Shown: piece after piece, positions 1-6,592 of the stretch
Layout of the letters: each line of letters opens with the position of its first letter
Position numbering within the stretch: position 1 is the stretch's first letter
Source of the DNA: CALIBK01 sp037444165
GTDB taxonomy: Bacteria; Desulfobacterota; BSN033; UBA1163
Reading direction: 5' to 3'
NCBI GenBank assembly: GCA_037444165.1
Contig: JBBIMX010000054.1
Span: 1-18,895, forward strand
DNA length: 18,895 nt
Translations under genes and position numbers: made by a program
The notes under the pieces: generated by a model
Told to the model about the DNA's origin: nothing
Seen by the model: the letters and a program-made list of their open reading frames with translations, nothing else
Database searches by the model: none

Positions 1-179
1 CCATTGTAGAAATGGGTTTCTGATTAAAACAAACCAAAGTAACGATTTCTATGGATCATTTAAGGTAGCCGCACCATGGGTTTCTCCAATACCCCTCTCG
101 GGCTTATTCCCCACTTCAGTGAGGGATTATGAGTAACCCATCACTGAGGGGTGGTAAAAAAATATTGATGTATGAGAGG
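1..179. other. Non-coding edge with an imperfect stem-loop
   Basis: I see no credible gene here. Positions 111-125 and 137-154 form an imperfect inverted repeat; its core is TTCAGTGA pairing with TCACTGAG, with a two-base bulge and a 12-base loop. It lies about 25 bases past the stop codon of the aminotransferase gene, where a terminator would be expected. In the minus direction no T-run follows the hairpin: the T-run comes before it. A classical intrinsic terminator is therefore not supported. The 10-mer ATGGGTTTCT occurs twice (12-21 and 76-85). Confidence 0.4.
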
Positions 180-1400
180 TTAGGAGTGATGAGTTAGTGG
201 AAGATAAAATTCTTTGATTTTGTTTGTGATGTAGAGTATTTGTTCCTCTGTAAGATGAGGAAACATAGGTAAGGAAATAATCTCATAGGCTACCTTTTCA
301 GTTATTGGATAGAGGCCCTTTTCAAATCCATTATTGGAGTATGCCTTCTGAAGATGAAGGGGTATTGGATAGTGAAGGCCTGTGCTGATTCCATTATCTA
401 AAAGGTATTTCTGAAGTTCATCTCTCTTTTTAGCTCGAATCACATAGAGGTGAAAAACAGGTTTGGACCAATGAGGGACGAAAGGAACTATAATGCTGCG
501 GTTTTCGTTTTCCGAATTCGATAATAAGAGGTGAGTGTAAATAGAAGCGTTTCGCCGCCGTTTTTCATTCCATTCTTCAAGGTGCCTCAATTTAATCCTT
601 AAAATCCCACACTGGATGGTATCGAGGCGCCCATTATAACCTTCAAAATCGTGATAATATTTTTTTGCCTGGCCGTGGTCGCGAAGCATCGAAACCTTTC
701 GGGCAATTTCAGGGTCATTTGTCGTCACAGCCCCACCTTCTCCACAGGCACCTAAGTTCTTTCCGGGATAAAAACTGAATGCTCCTGCTAATCCCATAGA
801 ACCTGCCTTTTTCCATCTCCCTTCTTTCCGGGAATAGTACCCTGCTCCGTGAGCCTGACAGGCGTCTTCAATGACAATGAGGCCATAACGGTTTGCAATC
901 TCAAGGATTGAATCCATATCGGCACATTGGCCATAAAGATGGACGGGAATAATTGCTTTGGGAATATGGTTACTTGGGTTACTTGAGTTACTTGAGTTGC
1001 CTGAGTTGATTGGGTTGAGGGAGTGGAAGCGTTTTTTGAGGTATTCCTCGAGTTTGTTGGGGTCCATATTGTAGGTTTTTTCATCAATATCGACAAAAGC
1101 CATGGAAGCTCCGGCTTGAGAAATAGCTTCAGTCGTGGCGATAAAAGTATTGGGCACGGTGATGACTTCATCCCCCGGACCGATTCCAGCGGCTATTAAG
1201 GCAAATCGTAAAGCATCGGTACCGCTATTTACGGCTACACAATATTTAGTTTCGCAAAATTGGGCAAACTCATCTTCAAAGGCCTGAACTTGAGGACCAC
1301 CCATAAAAGAGGCAGTTCTCAAACACTCCCGGAAGACTGAGATGAACTCTTCTTCTAATTCTTGATGAAGCGTGATTAAATCGAGAAATGGGATTTTCAT
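180..1400 (-). CDS. DegT/DnrJ/EryC1-family sugar aminotransferase (WbpE-like)
   Basis: This is a PLP-dependent aminotransferase that would convert a 3-keto nucleotide sugar to the 3-amino sugar in the cytoplasm. Visible motifs are GTDAL near residues 60-64, the acidic ED pair near 178-179 that contacts the PLP ring, and FYPGKNLGA with the Schiff-base lysine near K214. Together with the dehydrogenase and acetyltransferase upstream it matches the WbpB-WbpD-WbpE route to UDP-GlcNAc(3NAc)A; that substrate is inferred from context. The start is taken at the second of two adjacent ATGs: GAGG is 6 bases from it but only 3 from the first, and family members typically begin MKIPFLDL. At about 406 residues it is slightly long because a Ser/Asn-rich insert (about residues 132-144) is encoded by 9-bp tandem repeats. 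It appears to be the last gene of the unit. Confidence 0.9.
   Translation of the reverse strand: MKIPFLDLITLHQELEEEFISVFRECLRTASFMGGPQVQAFEDEFAQFCETKYCVAVNSGTDALRFALIAAGIGPGDEVITVPNTFIATTEAISQAGASMAFVDIDEKTYNMDPNKLEEYLKKRFHSLNPINSGNSSNSSNPSNHIPKAIIPVHLYGQCADMDSILEIANRYGLIVIEDACQAHGAGYYSRKEGRWKKAGSMGLAGAFSFYPGKNLGACGEGGAVTTNDPEIARKVSMLRDHGQAKKYYHDFEGYNGRLDTIQCGILRIKLRHLEEWNEKRRRNASIYTHLLLSNSENENRSIIVPFVPHWSKPVFHLYVIRAKKRDELQKYLLDNGISTGLHYPIPLHLQKAYSNNGFEKGLYPITEKVAYEIISLPMFPHLTEEQILYITNKIKEFYLPLTHHS
970..1023. repeat. In-frame 9-bp tandem repeats inside the aminotransferase gene
   Basis: Six tandem nonamers on the plus strand run TTACTTGGG, TTACTTGAG, TTACTTGAG, TTGCCTGAG, TTGATTGGG, TTGAGGGAG, decaying from left to right. 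Read on the coding strand they give an Asn/Ser/Pro-rich stretch just before the conserved IIPVHLYG segment. Since nine is a multiple of three, copy-number change would keep the frame. The same nonamer forms a larger array at 4692-4754. Confidence 0.85.
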
Positions 1401-1434
1401 CATTTTCCTCTTATAAAAGAATCGAAGGCGTTTC

Positions 1435-1953
1435 TTACATTTTTGCTTCGAATCTTAAGTCTTCCACTTTCGATTCAAGTGGTTCGAGCACACGGATAGG
1501 CCGGGCCGGGTTTCCTGCTACAATTGTATTGGGGGGAACATCCTTCGTCACGACACTTCCTGCCCCAACGATTGAGTTTTCGCCAATGACGACATTACTT
1601 AGAATGGTACAATTGGATCCAATCGAGGCACCTTTCTTTACTAAGATAGGTTCTACCTTCCAATCCTCCTCGGTTTTAAGTCTCCCCTCAGAATTTGTTG
1701 CCCGAGGATAAGTATCATTAATAAATACGACACTGTGACCGATAAAGACATTATCTTCAATGGTCACTCCCTCACATATGAAAGTATGACTTGAGATTTT
1801 ACAGTATCTTCCAATCCTAGCATTTTTCTGTATTTCGACAAAGCAACCAATCTTCGTATAGTCGCCAATCTCGCACCCATAGAGGTTGACGAAATTATGA
1901 ATGATGACTTCTTTGCCGAGTTTTACATCTGGAGCTATGGACTGAAATTTCAT
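1435..1953 (-). CDS. Left-handed beta-helix acyltransferase (WbpD-like N-acetyltransferase)
   Basis: A 172-residue hexapeptide-repeat acyltransferase. Repeated [LIV]-G-x-x-x-x units run from about residue 10 to 145 (for example IGDYTKIG, IGSNCTILSNVVIG, IGENSIVGAGSVV), followed by the usual GNPARPIR ending. A loop with NDTYPRATN near residues 79-87 is like that of WbpD-type enzymes. The expected reaction is acetyl-CoA-dependent N-acetylation of the 3-amino group made by the neighbouring aminotransferase. GAGGAG lies just before the ATG, which supports the start. The gene is 30-odd bases upstream of the aminotransferase gene and 64 bases downstream of the dehydrogenase gene, consistent with one unit. 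The fold is clear; the exact sugar is inferred. Confidence 0.88.
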   Translation of the reverse strand: MKFQSIAPDVKLGKEVIIHNFVNLYGCEIGDYTKIGCFVEIQKNARIGRYCKISSHTFICEGVTIEDNVFIGHSVVFINDTYPRATNSEGRLKTEEDWKVEPILVKKGASIGSNCTILSNVVIGENSIVGAGSVVTKDVPPNTIVAGNPARPIRVLEPLESKVEDLRFEAKM

Positions 1954-2017
1954 CGGTTACTCCTCATTAGGGAATAAAGGAATATTTATGAGGGAGGGGT
2001 GATTGAAAGGGCATGAG

Positions 2018-3094
2018 TTAGCGCCAGGAAGATGCCATTAATAAACCATTACCATTGTGACGGTTTCTCCTACTTAATTCTCGGCCTATTTGAATCTGGA
2101 CTGCCTTTCCAGAAAGCTTCAGGGATTTACTCGCTGCTTCAAGAATGGAAACGACACGTAAACCATTATAGCCATCTGTTAAAGGTGGGATTCCTCTTTT
2201 TATACATTCGATAAAATGATCACATTCCTTTTTTAGGGGCTCATAATCCTCGATTCGAGGACTATAGATATCCCCATATCGATAAGAAAAATGGAAATCT
2301 GCATAGGTATCGTAATAGGGAGGTACTTCCACACCTTTATCATAAATTTTAATTTTTTCTTGTGGTTCAATATCGTCGTAGACGAGCATTCTCCTCGAAC
2401 CCACAATGGTGGTTCGACGGATCTTGTTAGGATCGAGCCAACTGCTATGGATAAAGGCAATGATTCCATTTTTAAAATTAAGGGTGGTCGTTGCTACATC
2501 TTCAATTCCAGGATGAAAATGGGCTTTCCCTTGACAGTTTACCGTAACCGGAGTCTCTCCAATTACATAAAGGATCGTTGAAATATCGTGAGGAGCAAGA
2601 TCCCAGACCACATTAATATCGGGTTGAAAAAGTCCAAGATTAACCCTTATGCAACTGATATAAAGGATCTTTCCAAGTTCCCCATTCTCTATAATCGTTT
2701 TGATCTTATTCACCGCGGCCGTATATTCGAAGGTATGGTCCACCATCAAGATTAACTTCTTCTCTTCGGCAAGTTTAATTAATTCAAGAGCCGTTTCGTA
2801 GGAATGGGTAAAAGGCTTCTCAACCAATACATGTTTCCCATGTAAAAGGAAGTCTTTGGCAATCGGATGATGGGTTTTGACCGGAGTGGCTATTGCGACT
2901 GCATCCAAATCAGGTCTTTCGAGCAAATCCTTATAATCGGTCAACACCTCCACAGAGGGATAGAGGGTCTTCATCCGGTCCAATCGCTTTGAATCTAAAT
3001 CGCAACAAATGATCCCATCAACCTTGTTCGATTGAATGAAATTCCTAACAAGGTTAGGACCCCAATACCCACAACCAATCACTGCAAGCTTCAT
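2018..3094 (-). CDS. Gfo/Idh/MocA-family nucleotide-sugar dehydrogenase (WbpB-like)
   Basis: An NAD(P)-dependent oxidoreductase of 358 residues. The N-terminal Rossmann motif GCGYWG is at 7-12, the family EKP motif at 92-94, and WDLAPHD at 164-170 holds the active-site His and Asp. In the WbpB-type pathway this enzyme oxidises C3 of UDP-N-acetylglucosaminuronic acid, giving the keto substrate for the aminotransferase. AAGGAGG is placed well before the ATG. The last 25 or so residues (basic, from about RELSRRNRHNGN) look like an extra tail beyond the usual C-terminal barrel. The 6-dehydrogenase (WbpA-type) that would make its substrate is not in the window, so the sugar assignment rests on the adjacent cassette. 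Confidence 0.87.
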   Translation of the reverse strand: MKLAVIGCGYWGPNLVRNFIQSNKVDGIICCDLDSKRLDRMKTLYPSVEVLTDYKDLLERPDLDAVAIATPVKTHHPIAKDFLLHGKHVLVEKPFTHSYETALELIKLAEEKKLILMVDHTFEYTAAVNKIKTIIENGELGKILYISCIRVNLGLFQPDINVVWDLAPHDISTILYVIGETPVTVNCQGKAHFHPGIEDVATTTLNFKNGIIAFIHSSWLDPNKIRRTTIVGSRRMLVYDDIEPQEKIKIYDKGVEVPPYYDTYADFHFSYRYGDIYSPRIEDYEPLKKECDHFIECIKRGIPPLTDGYNGLRVVSILEAASKSLKLSGKAVQIQIGRELSRRNRHNGNGLLMASSWR

Positions 3095-3113
3095 AAAACC
3101 TCCTTCTTTAAAA

Positions 3114-3135
3114 GCTTAGCGCTAAGCGCGTAGCG
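3114..3135. repeat. Two overlapping palindromes in the leader of the dehydrogenase gene
   Basis: GCTTAGCGCTAAGC (3114-3127) is a perfect 14-bp palindrome. CGCTA at 3120-3124 can instead pair with TAGCG at 3131-3135, so the two hairpins exclude each other. On the minus strand the 14-mer is followed by TTTT and then AAAGAAGGAGG, the ribosome binding site of the dehydrogenase gene. It could be a weak attenuator or a small dispersed repeat. A related sequence is at 9203-9232. Confidence 0.55.
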
Positions 3136-3163
3136 TAATTAGATTACTTAATTGAGATAAGAA

Positions 3164-4219
3164 TTAGAGAGCTCCGGAGGATTGGATGACGGCTTTGATC
3201 GTTTTTAATAATATTTTTGCGTCGAGCCATAACGACCAGTGAAGGGCATATTTTAGGTCAAGTCGGACCATCTCATCAAAAGAAGTGCGGCTTCTTCCCT
3301 CTACCTGCCAGAGCCCTGTCATTCCAGGCTTAACCTCAAGAATTCTTCTTAGATGCCAAGGCTGGTATTTCTCGACTTCATAAGGAATGGGTGGTCTTGG
3401 TCCTACCAAGCTCATCTCCCCTTTTAATACATTAAAAAGCTGAGGGAGTTCATCAATACTGCTTCGTCGAAGAATTCTTCCCACTTTAGTAATGCGAGGG
3501 TCGTCCTTCATTTTATAAAGAGGTTTCCCTTCTTCCCCCTGGTTTATTTTCTCTAACTCTCCCTTAATCAAATTGGTTATATATTCCCTATGAATTTGAT
3601 CATCCCCATTTGTCTTCATGGATCGAAACTTATAAAAAGGGAAACGAACTCCTCCCCTCCCTAAACGGTATTGCTTAAAAATAACGGGACCAGGAGAGCT
3701 CAATTTAATAGCCATGGCTGTTATAAGCATAAGGGGAGAAAAGAGCAGAATTCCAAAAAGAGATCCTACGATATCGATTATTCTCTTCACAATGAGCTGT
3801 ACTCTTTTAGATGAATTGAATTCATCAAGATTGATGGGAAAGAGGTCGGGAATGGTTTCTTCTTTTAGGAGTTTTTCAAATAGATGATCAGGATAACTAC
3901 TCAAAATGATCGAAGAGGACATGTTCCCATTTTGACTTACAATCTTTTCAACACATCGATTTGCTCCCTCTCTATTTGTGTCAGGAAGAAGGAGTCCAAT
4001 AACCCTATCCTCTACCCATCCCTTAATATCTGTTTCGCGTGTATTTTTACATACAAGTTCTATAAATTTTTTGATTGTCTTCTCACTCGGATCCTCTTCT
4101 TCCCGAAGATAAAAAAGAATAATGGAAAGAGGCATGTTAGAGCGATCTGCACGCCGTTTCTCTAATCTCAAGATATTGAGGAAATGAAATTTAGGATATA
4201 TTTGAAAAGTTTGATTCAT
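3164..4219 (-). CDS. Initiating phosphoglycosyl transferase with N-terminal degenerate GGDEF domain
   Basis: This enzyme should transfer a sugar-1-phosphate from a nucleotide sugar to undecaprenyl phosphate at the inner membrane, starting the repeat unit. The C-terminal catalytic domain (about 138-350) has the membrane-inserting segment VKRIIDIVGSLFGILLF, the basic KFRSMK stretch, DPRITKVGR, SIDELPQLFN with the catalytic Asp-Glu dyad (256-257), and LVGPRPP. In place of the multi-helix membrane domain of WcaJ/WbaP-type enzymes, residues about 10-97 form a GGDEF-like domain: RETD at 61-64, then EDRVI where GGDEF would be, then GLLLPDTNR. The c-di-GMP I-site RxxD motif is kept and the catalytic signature is lost. 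No good Shine-Dalgarno precedes the ATG; a repeat tract occupies that place. Transferase identity is firm; a regulatory role for the N-terminus is inferred. Confidence 0.9.
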   Translation of the reverse strand: MNQTFQIYPKFHFLNILRLEKRRADRSNMPLSIILFYLREEEDPSEKTIKKFIELVCKNTRETDIKGWVEDRVIGLLLPDTNREGANRCVEKIVSQNGNMSSSIILSSYPDHLFEKLLKEETIPDLFPINLDEFNSSKRVQLIVKRIIDIVGSLFGILLFSPLMLITAMAIKLSSPGPVIFKQYRLGRGGVRFPFYKFRSMKTNGDDQIHREYITNLIKGELEKINQGEEGKPLYKMKDDPRITKVGRILRRSSIDELPQLFNVLKGEMSLVGPRPPIPYEVEKYQPWHLRRILEVKPGMTGLWQVEGRSRTSFDEMVRLDLKYALHWSLWLDAKILLKTIKAVIQSSGAL

Positions 4220-4226
4220 GTGTTGG

Positions 4227-4253
4227 TCGGTCTGGTTTATTTGGTCATTCTCG
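4227..4253. repeat. Three decayed 9-bp repeat units before the transferase start
   Basis: TCGGTCTGG, TTTATTTGG and TCATTCTCG are consecutive nonamers that fill most of the gap between the stop of the Cys-rich gene and the ATG of the transferase gene. The 11-mer GTTTATTTGGT (4235-4245) recurs at 4799-4809 in the large array. Confidence 0.55.
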
Positions 4254-4439
4254 TCAGGGAGATTGGAATCGTTGGGTGGAACGGAAGGATTCCTCTTTTA
4301 GAAATTTTTCAAGGGCTTTATATAACACACATTTTGTGAAACGGGACCAGCAGTTCTCTCTCTGGCAATGGCTTGTCTCTTCGTCTCCTTCAAGTTTGAT
4401 TTTGTGATATTTACAATCGAGACAGTGTTTGAGAATCAT
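4254..4439 (-). CDS. Small Cys-rich protein of unknown function
   Basis: I do not recognise a named family. The product has 61 residues with cysteines at 6, 9, 25, 30 and 37 and histidines at 5, 12 and 24, starting with a CxxC-x2-H pattern (CLDCKYH) and continuing HCQRENCWSRFTKC. This spacing could bind a metal such as zinc, but that is inference. There is no signal peptide or membrane segment, so it is probably cytoplasmic. A strong AAAGGAGA sits 7 bases before the ATG, which supports a real gene. It lies between the coiled-coil gene and the phosphoglycosyl transferase gene, all on the same strand. Confidence 0.7.
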   Translation of the reverse strand: MILKHCLDCKYHKIKLEGDEETSHCQRENCWSRFTKCVLYKALEKFLKEESFRSTQRFQSP

Positions 4440-4475
4440 AGTAAATCTCCTTTATTAATGGAGGGATAATGGAGA

Positions 4476-4661
4476 TTATTCGGGTCTTAAATCTGTTTGT
4501 TTTTCTCGAACCTCTTCTTCATTTAATTGGCTATTCTGACCGTATCGATTATTAAGAGTAAGCATCAGTTTTTCGAGCCGCCTGGAGTGATAATCGAAGT
4601 TTCTTTGCAGGTTTCGGATAGCCGCAATATGCTCCTCCATCTGGTCGAGAATCTCCTTCAT
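4476..4661 (-). CDS. Small predicted coiled-coil protein of unknown function
   Basis: An acidic/basic, mostly helical protein of 61 residues that I cannot assign. The heptad-like stretch from MKEILDQMEEHIAAI through the LEKLMLTL segment suggests a short coiled coil; there is no signal peptide. An in-frame ATG 18 bases upstream (4679) exists, but the purine-rich GGAGGG tract lies between the two ATGs and is correctly spaced only for the inner one, so I place the start at 4661. It is the first gene after the repeat-rich gap and precedes the Cys-rich gene by 36 bases, so the two are probably co-transcribed with the transferase gene. Confidence 0.6.
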   Translation of the reverse strand: MKEILDQMEEHIAAIRNLQRNFDYHSRRLEKLMLTLNNRYGQNSQLNEEEVREKQTDLRPE

Positions 4662-4691
4662 TTTTCCCTCCGTTGACATGAATTATTAGAG

Positions 4692-4808
4692 TTATTTGAG
4701 TTACTTGGGTTACTTGGGTTACTTGAGTTTATTGGGTTGCTTGGGTTGACTGGGTCTATCTGGTTTATCTGGTTTATCTGGTTTGTCTGGTCTGTCTCGT
4801 TTATTTGG
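4692..4808. repeat. Thirteen-unit 9-bp tandem array
   Basis: Unbroken nonamers: TTATTTGAG, TTACTTGGG twice, TTACTTGAG, TTTATTGGG, TTGCTTGGG, TTGACTGGG, then a second variant family TCTATCTGG, TTTATCTGG twice, TTTGTCTGG, TCTGTCTCG, TTTATTTGG. The first half matches the repeat inside the aminotransferase gene (970-1023). There are no unique spacers, so it is not CRISPR. It lies just upstream of the coiled-coil gene. Confidence 0.9.
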
Positions 4809-4810
4809 TT

Positions 4811-4846
4811 GGAATATTGGAATAATGGAATATTGGGATAATGGGA
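4811..4846. repeat. Alternating 8-bp repeat
   Basis: After GG, four octamers alternate: AATATTGG (4813), AATAATGG (4821), AATATTGG (4829), GATAATGG (4837). The period differs from the adjoining nonamer array, so this is a separate block. Confidence 0.75.
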
Positions 4847-4859
4847 AAAAGCTAAAAGT

Positions 4860-4980
4860 TGAACGGTTACGGTTACGAAGCCCGTATCGGTTGACGTTTA
4901 CGTTAATCGTCAAAAAGATTTACGTAACCGAATAACGTTTAACGATACGGGGATCGTTGACGAAAAACGGATAACGACGC
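4860..4980. repeat. GTTACG/AACG-rich block with inverted repeats
   Basis: A dense set of degenerate hexamers: CGGTTACG at 4864-4871 and again at 4870-4877, opposed by CGTAACCG at 4923-4930. CCCGTATCG (4881-4889) is matched by CGATACGGG (4943-4951), and TTGACG (4891-4896) by CGTCAA (4908-4913). The block could fold into a long imperfect hairpin. No gene is supported here. Confidence 0.7.
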
Positions 4981-5087
4981 TTGGATTGATTGGGTTGGTG
5001 CTTTATCAAACTGAATTCGAATAGGCTACCGCCGGTTCGAATTTTGTTCAATTCTACAAAATTGATAACCAAATTGAATTGTAAAGG

Positions 5088-5154
5088 CCACGATGGTTCG
5101 TGGAAAAAGTTAAATATTTCTAATTATTGGGTTGCAATTCGAAAAACCCAATAA
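5088..5154 (-). other. Two stem-loops just after the antiterminator gene
   Basis: TTATTGGGTT (5124-5133) and AACCCAATAA (5145-5154) make a perfect 10-bp stem with an 11-base loop, starting 14 bases past the stop codon of the antiterminator gene. CCACGA (5088-5093) and TCGTGG (5098-5103) form a second hairpin further down the transcript. Neither is followed by a good T-run on the minus strand, so they are not clean intrinsic terminators. They could be the 3' end of the export operon or a structured leader acted on by the antiterminator; both are inference. Confidence 0.5.
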
Positions 5155-5168
5155 ACCCGATAAACTCC

Positions 5169-5666
5169 TCAGGCGACTTTTTCGATCATAGAGTAATGGA
5201 GTTCCACCTCTGGTTGATAACCTATTAAGTTCAAAAGTATCCGGACCCGTTCCTTGTCTGAGAGCCACCTTTCAAAGATTCCGACGAGATCTTTCAAAGG
5301 TCCTGATGTTATTCTCACCACATCGTTAGGTTTGAAGTCGCGCTTCATCCTTACAATGTTTCTCTCATCCGTTCGTTCCTTAATGATGATAATCACTTCT
5401 TCTGCAAGAGGAATAGGATACCCTCCAAAGCCAAGGACACATTTGACCCCTTTTCCCCACCGAACCAGAGGATAATTGATTTCGAGGTCAAATTTCCCAA
5501 AGATATATCCTGGGAAAAGAGGCTTAAGTTCCTTGCTCATCCTTCCATTTCGATAATTAAAGCACTCGATGAGAGGACTAAAGATCTCTACCCCTTTATT
5601 AGAAAGATAGGTTGTCGCCTCTTCTTCTTTTTTGGGTTTTGTTTGTATTACGTACCAATGTTCCAT
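5169..5666 (-). CDS. NusG-paralogue transcription antiterminator (RfaH/UpxY-like)
   Basis: A 165-residue NusG-family protein. The NGN domain spans about 3-98 (HWYVIQTKPKKEEEA, then LFPGYIFGKF) and a KOW domain spans about 111-145 (FKPNDVVRITSGPLKDLVGIF). Specialised paralogues of this size (RfaH, UpxY, LoaP) bind RNA polymerase and let it read through long polysaccharide operons. The housekeeping NusG usually sits between secE and rplK, which are absent here, so I favour the specialised role. AGGG lies close before the ATG. It is the last gene of the export block, and roughly 500 bases of repeat- and hairpin-rich DNA separate it from the sugar genes it may control. Confidence 0.88.
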   Translation of the reverse strand: MEHWYVIQTKPKKEEEATTYLSNKGVEIFSPLIECFNYRNGRMSKELKPLFPGYIFGKFDLEINYPLVRWGKGVKCVLGFGGYPIPLAEEVIIIIKERTDERNIVRMKRDFKPNDVVRITSGPLKDLVGIFERWLSDKERVRILLNLIGYQPEVELHYSMIEKVA

Positions 5667-5701
5667 TTTTCCCTATATGTATATGGCTTAAGGAGCTCGT
5701 G

Positions 5702-6544
5702 CTATTTTTTATAATATTTATAATGATAGTATTTTGAATAATAGCTCGATGCCTTCAGATCGACCTGATTAAGAACGACTCCAAGAATCTTTTGAGAATC
5801 GATGGATTTGATGGCACGCTGAACCGTCTCTCGAGGCGTTCGGTCAGCCAAAATTACCAGAATAATTCCGTCAACCAGTTTGGAGAGTAAAGCAGGTTCA
5901 CTGGTTGAAATAATGGGCGAAGAATCGATAACAATATAGGTTGAATCCCCCGAACTTTTAAGAGAGGTCAAGAGTTCTTCCATCCTTTTTGAACCAATGA
6001 GCTCGGTGGATTTGCTCGACGGTGGTCCTGAAAGAATGACCTGAAGATTCTCAGTTCCTGACTCCATCAAAATATTGGACAATGGAGTTTGTCCTGAAAG
6101 ATAGTCCGAAAGGCCTTTCGAATTCTTTAGCCCATCAAAATAAATCCCTGACTTTCGAAGATCGCTGTCGATGAGGATAGACTTTTTATGAATCTCCAAG
6201 GAAATCGCCATGGCGAGGTGAATCGCTACCGTGGTCTTTCCTTCTCCAGGAGCAGCACTTGTAATAAGAATGGAATGAGGAGGATTGGGAAGACGATGAA
6301 AGACCTGAGTTTTAAGTTTTCGGAACTCCTCTGTTGCAAATGAATTCAAAGAGATGAGTTCAAAGGGGGCCTCCTCTTTGTGAGGAAGTTCAAGCCCCCT
6401 TGCCTTCTCAGTTTTCTTCTCAGAAAATGACTCCATCTTCCGATGAACCATCTTTTCTTCAAATACCTTTAGAGGGGACCTCTCTTTTTCGACCTTCTTT
6501 TTTTCTTCTTCTGCCTTTTCAAGGGCACGATAGACACGGCTCAT
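5702..6544 (-). CDS. CpsD/XrtA-type tyrosine autokinase (BY-kinase)
   Basis: The cytoplasmic kinase partner of a Wzz-type chain-length protein. After a charged helical N-terminus (1-60) comes the P-loop domain: Walker A SAAPGEGKTT (96-105), Walker A' ILIDSDLR (123-130) and Walker B YIVIDSSP (203-210). Seven tyrosines fall in the last 13 residues, the autophosphorylation cluster typical of bacterial tyrosine kinases. The membrane part is a separate protein here (7621-9186), as in CapA/CapB and XrtA-type systems, not fused as in Wzc. GAGG is 9 bases before the ATG. Cycles of tyrosine phosphorylation are known in this family to control polymer length and export. Confidence 0.92.
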   Translation of the reverse strand: MSRVYRALEKAEEEKKKVEKERSPLKVFEEKMVHRKMESFSEKKTEKARGLELPHKEEAPFELISLNSFATEEFRKLKTQVFHRLPNPPHSILITSAAPGEGKTTVAIHLAMAISLEIHKKSILIDSDLRKSGIYFDGLKNSKGLSDYLSGQTPLSNILMESGTENLQVILSGPPSSKSTELIGSKRMEELLTSLKSSGDSTYIVIDSSPIISTSEPALLSKLVDGIILVILADRTPRETVQRAIKSIDSQKILGVVLNQVDLKASSYYSKYYHYKYYKK

Positions 6545-6592
6545 AATCCAAAACCTCGCAGAGAGTTATTATTCGTAGCCATTATTTAATCC

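Noticed and set aside
111..154. Intrinsic terminator after the aminotransferase gene
   Set aside because: The stem is good, but the T-run lies before the hairpin on the transcribed strand, so only a stem-loop is reported.
788..1171. Minus-strand open frame of 127 codons
   Set aside because: It is an out-of-frame shadow of the aminotransferase gene; its Thr-Gln repeat is the same nonamer array read in another frame.
4692..4808. CRISPR array
   Set aside because: Units are 9 bp, contiguous and drifting, with no unique spacers and no cas genes nearby.
4719..4913. Minus-strand open frame of 64 codons ending in a Pro-Asp-Lys-rich stretch
   Set aside because: The sequence is a direct translation of the tandem repeats at 4692-4808 and the hexamer-rich block; no ribosome binding site or protein-like composition is seen.
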